Origin: Protonemura montana
Taxonomy: Eukaryota; Arthropoda; Insecta; Plecoptera; Nemouridae
Length of the DNA stretch: 64,000 nucleotides
Reading direction: 5' to 3'
NCBI GenBank assembly: GCA_947568835.1
Contig: OX387605.1
Span: forward strand, 19,720,418-19,784,417
Shown: positions 26,542-38,200 of the stretch, in pieces
Layout of the letters: the number at the start of each line of letters is the position of its first letter
Position numbering within the stretch: position 1 is the stretch's first letter
Position numbers and translations under genes: made by a program
Notes under the pieces: generated by a model
What the model was told of the DNA's origin: nothing
Databases searched by the model: none
The model's input: only the letters and a program-made list of their open reading frames with translations

Positions 26542-27933
26542 TCACAATGACGTCGCGCCCGCTGAGGAGTGGTACAGAGGGCTCTGATAGTACGAGTCGT
26601 TCGTCAACGCCGAATGGGGATGCACGGGGTTCGAATAGCTGGCGTACTGGGCCGCCATGTCGTACATTTTGATGTCCGTCTTGCTTTCGGTGGGTAAAAG
26701 TCGATGAATCGAGAACGCATGGCTGGCTGGCGAGTAACCTGGCGGCTCTTGCTTGAGGTGTGCCTGCTGCAGCATGGCTTGGTGGTGTCCCATCATTGCA
26801 GCCAGCTCCTCGTTGTGTAGTTGCTGTTGCTGCTGATGGTGCTGCGCAGCGGCTGCTGAGTGATGATGTGGTTGCTGACCAAGATGCTGACTCGATGACA
26901 GCCCGCACAGGTCAGGCTGGTGCAGCAAGCTTGACATGTGGTCAGACTCAACTTTCGGCGGATGGAGGCCCAGCATCGAGCCGAGTTGCTCGTCGCTGCC
27001 GCCGCTCTTGTCGCTCGAAGTCAGGTGCTGATGGTGATGGTTGCTTTTATGGTGGACGTCGTCGTTTTGGTGGTGATGCGACGGTGATTTCTTGTCGTCG
27101 CCCGAGCCACTGTGCGACGGCGACGCCTTGTGCGTCTGTCGCACTGTCTCTTTCTTGTCGTCCTTGAATCGCTTTTGGCGTCGCAGATAGCAGCCGTTCT
27201 CGAACATGTTCCCGGAGTCGGGATGCAGGGTCCAAAAGGATCCCTTGCCCGGCTTGTCGGGCGTTCGCGGCACCTTGACAAAACAGTCGTTGAACGACAA
27301 CGAATGCCGTATCGAGTTCTGCCAGCGCTGCTGGTTCTGCCGGTAGAACGGGAACAGGTCCATGATGAATTGGTAAATCTCGGATAGCGTCAACATCTTG
27401 GTCGGCGCGTTTTGAATTGCCATCGTGATTAGAGATATGTACGAGTATGGCGGTTTTGCGTGCGTGTAACTCCGCCTGTAGGTCTTGTCGGCTCGCGCCC
27501 GTTGCAGCGCCGCCGAGTTGGGCGATCCGCCGTCGCCCGCCAGCTCGGCGCGTCCGCCGGGCATCGTAGTGCCGGGCGCCGCGCCGTACGACCCCAGGCC
27601 GCCCATGCCGCCCATGCACGAACCGACGCCGCTCATGTTCCCGAGGGGCGAGCTCATGCCGCCGTAGCCCGTCATGCCACCAGACGACATGCAGCTCCCG
27701 TTCATTGGCATACCCATTCCCGCCGAACCCAACAAGTTCGAACTGTAACTCGCCGCGGTTTGCGGAGAGCAAGAGGTCATATTGGTCATCGACACGCAAC
27801 TCGTCGAGTTGACACTGTAGGTCGGCGTCATCGGACTCATCGAGTGGACGGAGCTCATGCCGCCGCCGCCTCCACCACCGCCGCCGCCGCCGGCGCCGCC
27901 AGCATCGGCGTAGAGCTTCTGTGAGGAAAGCAT
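26542..27933 (-). CDS. fkh: Fork head / FoxA (HNF-3) transcription factor, complete single exon
   Basis: FoxA-class winged-helix transcription factor; in this family it acts in the nucleus as a pioneer factor for gut, salivary gland and other ectoderm/endoderm derivatives. The forkhead domain spans about residues 159-257 and starts [16 protein letters not shown]. Recognition helix 3 ([13 protein letters not shown], about 206-218) is intact, followed by the basic stretch RRQKRFK. The N-terminus QKLYAD (residues 5-10) and the C-terminal block from residue 405 ([14 protein letters not shown] to the terminal ATSL) match insect fork head. Between them are a Gly run (15-25), a Met/Ser/Gly-rich activator-like region and His- and Gln-rich tracts. 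The open frame continues 25 codons upstream, but it begins with GTG behind a stop, so the ATG at 27933 next to the conserved QKLYA is the start; the protein has 463 residues. The coding region has no intron. The family assignment is certain; the role is taken from the family. Confidence 0.97.
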   Translation of the reverse strand: MLSSQKLYADAGGAGGGGGGGGGGGMSSVHSMSPMTPTYSVNSTSCVSMTNMTSCSPQTAASYSSNLLGSAGMGMPMNGSCMSSGGMTGYGGMSSPLGNMSGVGSCMGGMGGLGSYGAAPGTTMPGGRAELAGDGGSPNSAALQRARADKTYRRSYTHAKPPYSYISLITMAIQNAPTKMLTLSEIYQFIMDLFPFYRQNQQRWQNSIRHSLSFNDCFVKVPRTPDKPGKGSFWTLHPDSGNMFENGCYLRRQKRFKDDKKETVRQTHKASPSHSGSGDDKKSPSHHHQNDDVHHKSNHHHQHLTSSDKSGGSDEQLGSMLGLHPPKVESDHMSSLLHQPDLCGLSSSQHLGQQPHHHSAAAAQHHQQQQQLHNEELAAMMGHHQAMLQQAHLKQEPPGYSPASHAFSIHRLLPTESKTDIKMYDMAAQYASYSNPVHPHSALTNDSYYQSPLYHSSAGATSL

Positions 27934-29160
27934 CGCTTTGAAAGGGCCTGACCGCGTCACGACACCATCACACGCGGCAGAGACGCGATAGTCGATGTCG
28001 CTAATCACTCATTATCTCACCGATTATCACTGTTGTCGCCGCCGTGGCAGGACAACGAACTCGATTGTTTATTAGTTTAATACAGTCAATTGCCGCCGTG
28101 AGACGCGCTTAGCAAACGTGGGTCGAAGCGTGACTGTATTCTTATTGACCGCTCTCCTCCGAATTCAAGATTATTGTACCGACTGTTTGATGATCAAATG
28201 TTTAATTGAGGCACACACACATCCTCGCGAAGACACTGCACACAAACAAACATACATAAACACCCGCTGACGCGCACGCACGAGTCGAAAACGTTTGCAC
28301 AGAAATTTGTTGTATCAACACGCGGCGTCGGTGGCCGTCGCGAGCGCCGCGACGTGGAGAGTGTACACAGGGTCTCCGTGCGACGACGTCGGGCAGGCCC
28401 CGCAGTGTTGGCAACAGGTCCTGGCGCGACCGGTCCGCGGTTCACCCGCGAGGGGTACAGTCCGAAGCGGGGTAGTTATTGGTCGGCGTCGCACATCCTA
28501 GCAAGCTGGTCGCACTGTTGCTCGCCACACGGACTATTTGCTCGTCGCACTAGAGATAACTAAACACAGAGTCACTATACAGTGATTGAAAGAACAAACA
28601 TAATCGACGAGGACGACGACGCGGCGATCACGTGGGGGTGGCGGTTGTGTACCGTGTCTCTCAGACAATATTCCACGACGGTTGTTTGGCCAAGAGAGGG
28701 GACAGACAAACTATTTAGCTAGCGACGATCAAACTGAAGTGCCCCGAAGTTCGGGAAAACATGGCAGAGGAAAATGGATGTTTAGCTGTCGCAGAGGGGT
28801 TGACCCTCGACTTGTTCCCCCACTACACGCACTAGGCTTGGCAACAGCCAATAAGCGGTGCCGATGGCTCAGCCTTTGCCGACCAATGCGGGAGTAGCGG
28901 GTTGCTATAACAACGGTGACGGCCTTGGGGGGTTTTGGCTCCGCCCTGGCGACGCGGGACTGCGTGCAGAGCGTCCAGACGACGAGAGAGCGTCGCGGGG
29001 CTGGCTGAGCGCTGCGAGCGGCAGAAACGAGCAACTAGAGGGGACGTTAAGGGCAACGGTGCCCTATTTCTTTCGGATCGCTAGCGAGCTCTGGGTATGG
29101 ATGCCGGGCGACGGGCGACGTCGTGGAGAGACGTCGCTTCTGGAGGAAATCGCTGCGTGA
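27934..29160 (-). promoter_or_regulatory. CpG-rich upstream region and probable promoter of fork head
   Basis: About 1.2 kb directly upstream of the fork head start is much richer in G, C and CpG than the surrounding AT-rich DNA. It contains only chance open frames without recognisable domains. Its position and composition suggest the 5' UTR and promoter of fork head. I could not pinpoint a transcription start or TATA box. Confidence 0.5.
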
Positions 29161-32100
29161 GTTTTTGTCTTAGGGCGGCTAGCCGATTTCCCCTCTTATC
29201 TCATGACGAATTTCGCAGGTAACATACAAAGTTATTTTATTATTTATGGGCGATAGTGGTCCTCAAATAGCAAACCCCCCTGCATGGTGTCAATTGTCAA
29301 TGACAGTATATTATATGATCGAATTCGGTTACAGTATTAGTACATGGTTGTGGCAAAGATAAATATACCTGCTTTATGTGAACGAATGGGGTTGCAAATT
29401 TTAATTTTTTAATTGTCACAAAACAGAGGCGAAAGACGCGGTTATTTCTTCACGATGTGCATGGTGCGCAGCACAGTTCAATAGCCGGATACCGATCAAC
29501 CCCCCCTGCTGTCAAATGCATCGCGAAATCGAATCGTATGTCTCTGGACGAATATTTGGTCCATGCAATTGAGATAAGCTGAGCAAATCTCACTCCAAGT
29601 ATTTATTTGATCAAACAAATATTTGGGCAAATTCTAAAATAACAGACCAATAATTTTTTGGCGTGGCTAACAAACGCGCAAAAACCGCGATAATTTCTGT
29701 CAGCTATGTTTAAATTCACGTTTTTCTCCCACAGATCATGCTATAATCATATTCTCTAGCTAAAGAACTGTTATAGTGGAACTATTCTTAAGTAGGTACT
29801 TGCATTTATTTTTTTACAAGGAATTATTTGTTGCATTTACGATGCTTTTACAATGTTTGGTTTCTTCGGAAAATCACGTCTTTCTTCCATCCATACCAAG
29901 AAGGCTGGAACATCAGCAAAACAGATGAAGGATTTTCCAGCCTCCTTGATTTGATTCATACTGAATAGCTGTTTTCACTTTTTCAATTTTTTGACGTGAC
30001 TCACGCCTTATCTTAGTGTATATATTCATGTGCAATGCATCATACGTCTTAAATAATGTGATCTCATTTCATTATTAAATGTAAGCTGCAATCTTTTGTC
30101 CACTTTTAAGTAATTTTCTTAATAATTATTAGATATTATAATAGCACATTAAAAACAGACATCCACACGAGTTTGACAGCGGGTCAGACCAAATTAAATG
30201 CAACCTTCAATCGCAACGACTAGCACCCAAGTCCACCACCTTCATTCACCCGTGGTGGTATATATTCTATTATTAATGTACCTATATCCGTCAAACAACA
30301 TGTCCGACGGCATGCAATAAATTCGACGCGATGCTTCATTCTTTTCTCTTCACCGTCGACCGAGTTTCTGCATGGATCGAAAGTAACAATGCGAATGTAC
30401 AGCGTTATTGTCAGCACCAACAGCACCGACAGCACTAACAGCGACTTGTGTACACACACGCTTTGTGTTGGTTGTGTGCTCGATTCGCATCCCCAATCAA
30501 TGTCGTGGATAGAGGTGGGTCATCTAGGTTCGTACCCTTGCGGTGTGCCACCCTCCCCCCCCCCCCTTCCCGGGCACAAACTTCGGGTGAGTTCACGGGG
30601 ATACATTGTTAATAAGATAAGAGCTATTAACATAAATCGAAATTCTCGGCCAGGGATCGTAATAATGGGATATAGCAAATGTATCTTTTAGAATCTAGTA
30701 TTTAAAAATGATATCGAATTATTTGGGGTATGTGCACGTTGGAGGTGAAGCGAAAGCTCTGGGTTTGTACTCCCCGACCCCCCCCCCCCCCCTCCTCCAA
30801 AAAGTCTTGATCTATAGTTTTTTATGGTAAAAGGCATAGTCAAAGTCCTCTGTATGCGTTTATTTCATATAAAGCAAAAATATATCAAGATGGCTTTGAA
30901 ATAGTTTCCAAGTGGCTGTACAAAAGCTAGGTTTTTTCTTCGATCTCTCACGTTCAAACTTCTGTTTTGATGGAATTTCCATGAAATTTTTGCGCAAATT
31001 ATCTGTTTTTTTTTTGTTTTTTTTTTGTTAGTCTATAACGTTTTTGATTTAAAGACACCACTATACTAACATGAACTTTCAAATTGACAAATAAATGACC
31101 AATCAATTAGATGAATGATAGAATTTAAAAAAGAACCTCGTGTTAATATCGTGTTACATTTTGTTAATTGGTTCAGTATCACAGATATGATAAACGCGCT
31201 CATCCTAGTCTTTATATTCAAATTATAAACTCAGAAATCCTGAGATATCTTACCAAAAAATGCATTGACATAAAGGAAAAATATTCAATCAAAACTAGGG
31301 GTGCAACTGGTGCAACGAAAAACAATTGTCTTACAATACAGTTGATGAAAAAAATTGAAACCCCTGTCATTTATGATGGAGTAAAACTCAATGAACAAAT
31401 TCCTAGAAAGTTAGGAATGTCAAACGAAAACTTTAGAATGGCTAAATAACCTGTGCAGGTAATAGTTTCTTTTTATCTGAAAATGTGCGTATTAAAAAAT
31501 AGCTTTTAGCTAATAAAAATACTTACATTATTATTGTTACTATGAGCAGATAGAATTGCGGCCCGCGTATAAGAATTAGCTAGTCGAATCATGCGTCAGT
31601 ATCGCGAAATACCGACTACGATCAAATCAGGCGTCTTCGACCTAATTATAAGCCGAAGTATAATGATAGCCAAACAACTTTTGTCCCAGTGCCTATACAT
31701 ACATTGCCAGAAACCTCCCCTTCCTTCGCGAAAGGAGTCCGAAAAGATTAAAAAATCTACTTTTCAGTAATCAGACATTAAGACCGTACATAATTTAGCA
31801 TTTTACGAGAAGATTTGCTCTACATTTTAGCGTGGAATTATAATTGTTTTAGAAGTTGCGTCTCAGGTTGTTTGCTCGTTGCTATCCTTTTGAATTCATG
31901 AATTATCATCCATACAGTGTTAAGCGAGTCAGTGGAGGCAAGCTTAAAATATAATAGCAGAAACAGCAACTAGCAACCGCAGCAATAGCACCTACCTACC
32001 AGCAGCAGCAGCACTCCGAGGGTTTACCAACCCGTTAGTCAGAGAAGGTCAGAGGTTACAGGGATGAGCGCGTCCAACAAAGCTTGGAGCAATGTCGCTT

Positions 32101-33677
32101 TACGAGATGCGTTGGATTTAGGTCCATAGTTCTGACTTATTTAAGTTGCGTGTTAAATGTACTGATATCTATAAACTTGAGCTTTCAGCCTGAAACCATT
32201 CATGAAAACAATGTGACAATATTTGTTAGCTCCCATCACACGAAGCGATCTATGTAGAACTGCGAGATCGCCTTCCTCTGTGGAAGAAGCTGCAAATACT
32301 GCCAACTTCTGAAATACCACAAAGTATCCAAGAAATCAACAGCCTACTGTATAGGTAGAATCAAAGATAATAGGGGTTATAGGGTGACAAAGCATCTATA
32401 TACTCAAATCAATAACATATAAAATAACGGTCTAGTTTTTATTTACATAGGTATTTGAAAAAAAAATTACATTATACTTCAAAACTAACTACAAAAAAAA
32501 CAGTATAAAAAAAGGACAACAACAACAACAACAGTAAAAAAACAGTACAACCGTTGAGTACAACCGAACATTTCTGCCCCTTTAGTTTCTTCCCGCGACT
32601 GCAGTGGCGCAATGCTCTGTACTGGCAGCGTCCTCTGGCACTATCCGTTGGAACGAACACAAATTGCCGTTTTAAAAAAGCCCACCTAAAATGTGTAACC
32701 TGGAAGTAGAAACCACGAATGAGTACCGATCAGCTGCTAGAGTTGCTAGTATACTTTTTCTCGCGACGTGTTTTCACGGTATTTATTTGTAACTTAATTA
32801 ACGCCACCACATATAGAAATAGTTTTAAACACTACCACAGAATAACCAACAGAATGCTGGCTTAATCCTTGTCAACGTGATGAATACAATTTTAAAAATA
32901 ATTTGAAATTGCCTAGCAAGCAGTCCAAAACTCACAGAACAACCAGTCGCTGCATACTGTTTATAGGCTTAGAAGAGATGTTCACTATATTTGCAATCTA
33001 TCTTCAAATCAGGTATACTATTATTATTTCCATTCCCTTTCTTTTTACAAAATCAACACTAAAGATAGTAGAATACTACACAATATAATCGTCCTTTTAA
33101 CTCTGGCCGGCTATGGATCATTTCCTAGAGGAAAAAGGATACAAAACATGAAAACCATGTAATTATTTTTTGAGATTGTTATTTTAACTATGCACAACAA
33201 AGCAATGCTGTAATGCATTGAATACAATCATTGTTATATAAATAATTGGACACAGAATTTTTTATAACAACATGAATGAAAAAAAAACAAGTTGGTATTG
33301 GTACTATTATTATTTAGTATTGCTCCAATGGTGAACATTACCTATTATTGGCATAAGCACTCAGGCATATTTTGCTTCATCTATGTACAAGAAACAACAA
33401 GTAGCGATAGTTTAATACAACGACTACTGACAAAACTCTTTTTTTTAACATTTCTCCTCGGAGTATGAACACAGACATGTACCATCAGCTCAAAGCTCAA
33501 AGTTTATCAGTAAATTAACATGCAGTAAAATTCCAGGGCAACGGCTATTTGGCTACGTAAACGTAACTCCAATCCAGAGCCTGAGATAATATCCTATTCT
33601 GCTTGACTTGACCAATGACAAAGGCCCATGGGATGGGGTACTGAAAGCAAAAAGCACATACCTACCAAACAAATGCA
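29161..33677. other. Gene-free DNA upstream of fork head
   Basis: AT-rich with two poly-C tracts and a short hairpin (GGCTGGAA/TTCCAGCC, about 29907-29941). No gene, RNA or transposon was recognised. Confidence 0.55.
30555..30792. repeat. Two poly-C tracts
   Basis: Runs of 12 C (30555-30566) and 15 C (30778-30792) lie about 210 bp apart in intergenic DNA upstream of fork head. Confidence 0.9.
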
Positions 33678-33685
33678 ACCCTATG

Positions 33686-34763
33686 CAGTGATGTATTGGT
33701 CAATGCACGCGGGTGTACGCAGTCCACCCACTATTAATTTTATTTTTGGCCGTACCCCCACTTTGAATTTTTGAGGGAACGCAGGTGAATGCACGGGAAA
33801 GCAGTATTAAATTATGATTATTCGAATATCCTGCACTTATTTTTTTAAAAGCCGAAAATATCCCAGTTAAGGGTTTTATTTCTAATAATCCACTTACTTA
33901 AAAATAGGCCTAGCAAGATTGCCACTGTATGCGAACGTACTAAGAGTAGGTAGGCTGGAACTATGTCGGCGTCGCGACTTGCAACAAAGGGGTTAGTTAG
34001 AACCATATTACTGTTATCACGTAGGGAAGTCGGTAGCCGCTTTCGCGGCGTCGCACGGCGGTGCAAGCTCTCAGAAGCAAGCCCGCTTCAAATAATAAGA
34101 ATTCGCAGGAAAGACAAAAATACAAACAGTAACCAAAATGCCACATACGAGCCACACTGGACGAGTTAGTTCAATTCAAGATACAGAAGAGGAAGCAAGT
34201 GGATTTGCATTCCCTTTCGGGCCTTGCCCCTCCTAAAAAACCAAAATTTGGTTTGGGAGAAGTTGAAGACACCACCAACGTCGAACGAAGAAGAGTTCAA
34301 TGAAAAAGAGTCATTGTGGAAACTGATGTAATCTCCTCAACGCGAAAGTACGCGCGTATCTATGGATAGTTTCAACAAAAATTTAAACCAGTATTCGATT
34401 AAAATGATTAGACTTTCTTTTACCAGATTCCCGAATCCCCACCAAATTTCAAGACTGCAACAATGTGGGAAGGTGTAGACATGAGAGGGCGGCATTAATT
34501 TAATTTTCTCAAAATCATTACGTAATTAAAAATGCAGTTCTGACCATGTCATTCCAAGCCCAATTTCATCGTAAACTCGTAGATTGGCTCCAAAAGAAAC
34601 CTTAGAATAAAAATCCACTTGGAGCTGCGCCCGAAGCCCCCTATTTCCACTCTTTCGGTGCATTCGCCTTGGGTCTCCTCCCCCCCCCCCCCCCCCCCCG
34701 CCGACACAAAAAAATGGGTCATTTTTGCGTACCCCCACTAAAAATTTTACGAATACATCACTG
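33686..34763. mobile_element. Non-autonomous hAT-type DNA transposon (1078 bp)
   Basis: The element starts CAGTGATGTATT and ends AATACATCACTG, a perfect 12-bp terminal inverted repeat of hAT type (CAnnG start). It is flanked on both sides by the same 8 bp, ACCCTATG (33678-33685 and 34764-34771), the target duplication length typical of hAT. GTACCCCCACT occurs in direct orientation near both ends. A 20-C run lies at 34680-34699. There is no long open frame or transposase motif, so it must have moved in trans. Intact termini suggest a fairly recent insertion. It lies between fork head and GNPAT. Confidence 0.9.
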
Positions 34764-34771
34764 ACCCTATG

Positions 34772-35221
34772 CCTAGTAAAGTGGACAAAGGGTGATAAAT
34801 AAGTACAGAGAATGTAAATATGTGCAGGTATTAGCTGTCCATTAAAAAATGTGCTCCTGTACGATCGAAGGGTAGGAAAAAGGTATCACAATAAAACGTA
34901 AAATCACAAGAGTCGAGTGTATTGACTGGTATATTCTAAGCTGGTCTTAAACTTCTTACTGCACACCGCCTCATTAATTTAAAACTGTGGAATCTTAAAT
35001 ACGAGTAATCCAAGATCTGAAGCAAAAACAAACTCTTTTAAACTCGATAGCAAAGGCTTGAAAATTATTTAGAATAAAATGAATCAAGGGAATGAAAAAT
35101 GACTCGATGGAATCAGAGGTAGTATGAGAAACAATTGGGATTTCTGAGTACCTTAGGGCATTCCTGATTGGCAATTACTCTCGACTGTTTGTACTGCACA
35201 GGCAGTGCACAACACTTCTGT
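34772..35221. other. Probable GNPAT 3' UTR and spacer
   Basis: 450 bp between the hAT element and the GNPAT stop codon. No canonical AATAAA was seen on the minus strand here, so the transcript may end inside or beyond the transposon. Confidence 0.4.
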
Positions 35222-38200
35222 TCACAGCTTGGCACGTTCTTCCACGACCAGCCAGTTCTTCACGTCGAACGGGTCTATCCGACGCTTCTCTTGCGGCAGC
35301 GTAACAAGATTACCTGGAAACGCCGAGTCAGCACCATTAGCCTTTGGTGTGGGTGATTTTGTATGATGTCGAATGTTGTCATAGCAATGCAAAACATTTA
35401 TAAAACGGTACGAGACGGTAGCATACATACTGATGAGCAGTAATTATTAAGTGCAATTAAAATTATTCACGATTGATAATAAATTACTAATTACTCTGTG
35501 ATAAGATGTGTTTGTATGTGCATCCAGTAAATAATTCCAGAAACTTTTATCCATTGCAACCAATTAATAACTGCCAAAGTACTAACCCAGCTTTTGAGAT
35601 ATTTCTTCTAATAAGGTTCCAGATTTTCCATACACCACTTGTCCATTCCTGAAACAAACAAAAAATCAGTTTAGTGACCAGTGAAGGTTCACCAGGGCAC
35701 ATCAAATCAATTATTTTGACAGATTTGGTAAGGTCTACAATATATGGAGGACCACAAATAGGCTAAACCTGGGCACTCAACAACCAGCAAAAGAACACAA
35801 CCAAGCAACAAACCCTTGGATAGAATCCATCACTTTTTTAATCTGTATCAAATTGGCATGGTTGTCTATAGAATGATTGGCCACACACCAGGGGCGCCGA
35901 CTCCGTGGGTGCCCGGGTGCCAGAGCACCCCTCGGATTTTTGGTAATATTTTTTACTTTTTAGATTTTTTCATGTTTACTTGGCGCGGCTATTCGCAAAT
36001 TACATTAAGAAATTATAATTACAAATTAATTACAAATTACATTGAGACACTGGTTCATTTCGGACTCTATATTGACATACTAACAATTGACATGTGTTGA
36101 AGCTACTAGTAGATATTTTAGCTATCAGGCAAAAATATATACGACACAATCTTCGTTACAGTGTTGATCTGCAAGCTTGATTGAATTTGCGATTGTGCAG
36201 AACTATTCGCCGCCATTATATATCTTAAAAATCAAGTCAAAACAAATGAAACGTTACTTGCAAACATTTAAAAATTACCTACATGTGTGTTTTAGTCTCT
36301 TAAGGGTTATTTCATATTAACCTTCACCACCTATCCAGTTCACACACAAACGTTACCTGACTGAACAGCCATGACTAAACATCATCGTGCCGTCACTTCA
36401 ATCAAACACTCGAAAACGTCCGCGGCCAAACTTACACATTCTGCTTGGAGACAGCGCGCAGGGCAACAAACGATTGCAATGCAGCCGAGTACATGTCTAG
36501 CGAGAGGCTGGCAGGGTGCATTGCAGTGCTCAGCTGGCTTTCCACCAGCTGCTGGATCCGTGGCAACAGCTGTCTCTCAGTCCCCGGAGCCTGCCGCGAA
36601 ACAGATGTCACATGTTACACATAGTCAATGGGTTCAATCAGGCCGATTCCAATCATGATTCTAGAACAGTGACATAGTATTATAGCCAAAAACTACTCCA
36701 ACTAAGCCGAATCAGCATCCCATGTAGCCAATTAAACACTTGCATTAACTTACTTATTGCTCTAGAACTATATGAAGTTAGAACTGATGGACTGCTTTCT
36801 GTGATTTGCGACAACCAATGCAAGAAATGCTGGAATCGTTCTAGAAGAGTATGACCATCTCCGTTCTATAACTCTCCCTTACCCAATCCCAACCCTTCCA
36901 AACAATTGTATGAGTTAAAACAAAAATATACATTTAAAATCATCAATTGATGGCAAGTTAGTATCTACATTTGAAACCTGCTAATATTGTTTCAATTGTG
37001 TCCATATATATAATTTTCATTGTATTTATTTTGTTCACATCGATTGATTTTACACTTTGAAACATCTCATACAATAAATAATAAAGCTAACACAATTAAT
37101 TATTGTAAACCTTCTTTTCCTAAATTATAAAATTTAATTAAATAAACAAACCATATTTTGGTTTTCTGGTGATTTCACATGGGAGCTGAACCCAGCAAAC
37201 AAATGATGCTTCGTTTACATTATGGTATATGTTTTACTATACTTTCGTTTACCAGATTTATCAACTATTTCTCTGCTCATTGATATAGACTTCTTTCGGG
37301 GCTCCATTCTCTTCGTAGATCAACATTTGTTTAAAGGAAAGGAAAGCACACAAGATAAATAGTCTGGCTGGTTTGTGCAACGCCCTATCAATGGCCCTCA
37401 CCTGTTGCAAGACATCGCTGACTGCCAGGTATCCATCTAGAAATGGGCGAAGCAGGTTGCACAGCAGCATTTGTAGCTTTCGGTGATTACCCAGCCCCAG
37501 CCGTCCACCTTCTGCGACCTCTACGATGTCCAGAAGGTCCAGTTGAGCCAGCGACTCTTCGAATTCCTGCACAACGCAAGACACGTTACACAACTGTTAC
37601 GAGTATTGCGGTTAATCTAGGCTCCATTTCCGACACACTTAAAACGAAAGTGCCGGATTGGAACCAAAAACAGAACCGGCACCAAAATAAATAGTTATCG
37701 TACTGTTTTGCGTCTGAATGGATCTTTTCGGTTACCAAATGTCAAAATTCTATTATTATTTTCTGCACCAACACTTTTCAAAAAAAAATTTAGCATTCAA
37801 AACACCTGTTAGTTGATTCTCTTCTCTATTAAACTTTGGTATCTTTCTTATCGTATCTTTGATATACAGTGAAGCAACATTTTTATCATAGAATTCACTA
37901 ATGTGGTGCACATTTCCACCTGAGATATTTTTTCATTACTTTTACTTAACTTATGTCTACAATCCAAATAACACGCTGAACGTTTCTTAAGTTTGTCTCT
38001 ATCCACAACCACAAGCTTGAAGTAGCAGAATATTTAAAATACCACTATATTTCAGGAAAAACCTCTTGATATTAGGACTCCACTAGGTTCCATTGGCGTT
38101 CAAACCAAAATACCTCAAGAATCGGAACAAAAACGAGAACACTTTGAAAGCAACTTCATTGGACCAGACCCAGAAGAAAGGTGCCAATCCTAGCATAACA

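Noticed and set aside
27047-27924. Long open frames overlapping fork head in other frames (up to 250 codons)
   Set aside because: They are shadows of the biased fork head coding sequence; Arg/His-rich with no domains.
29890-29955. Hairpin GGCTGGAA/TTCCAGCC as a possible microRNA
   Set aside because: The stem is only 8 bp with a 19-nt loop, too short for a pre-miRNA.
34526-34738. Minus-strand frame with a Gly run
   Set aside because: The Gly run is the poly-C tract inside the hAT element; no transposase similarity.
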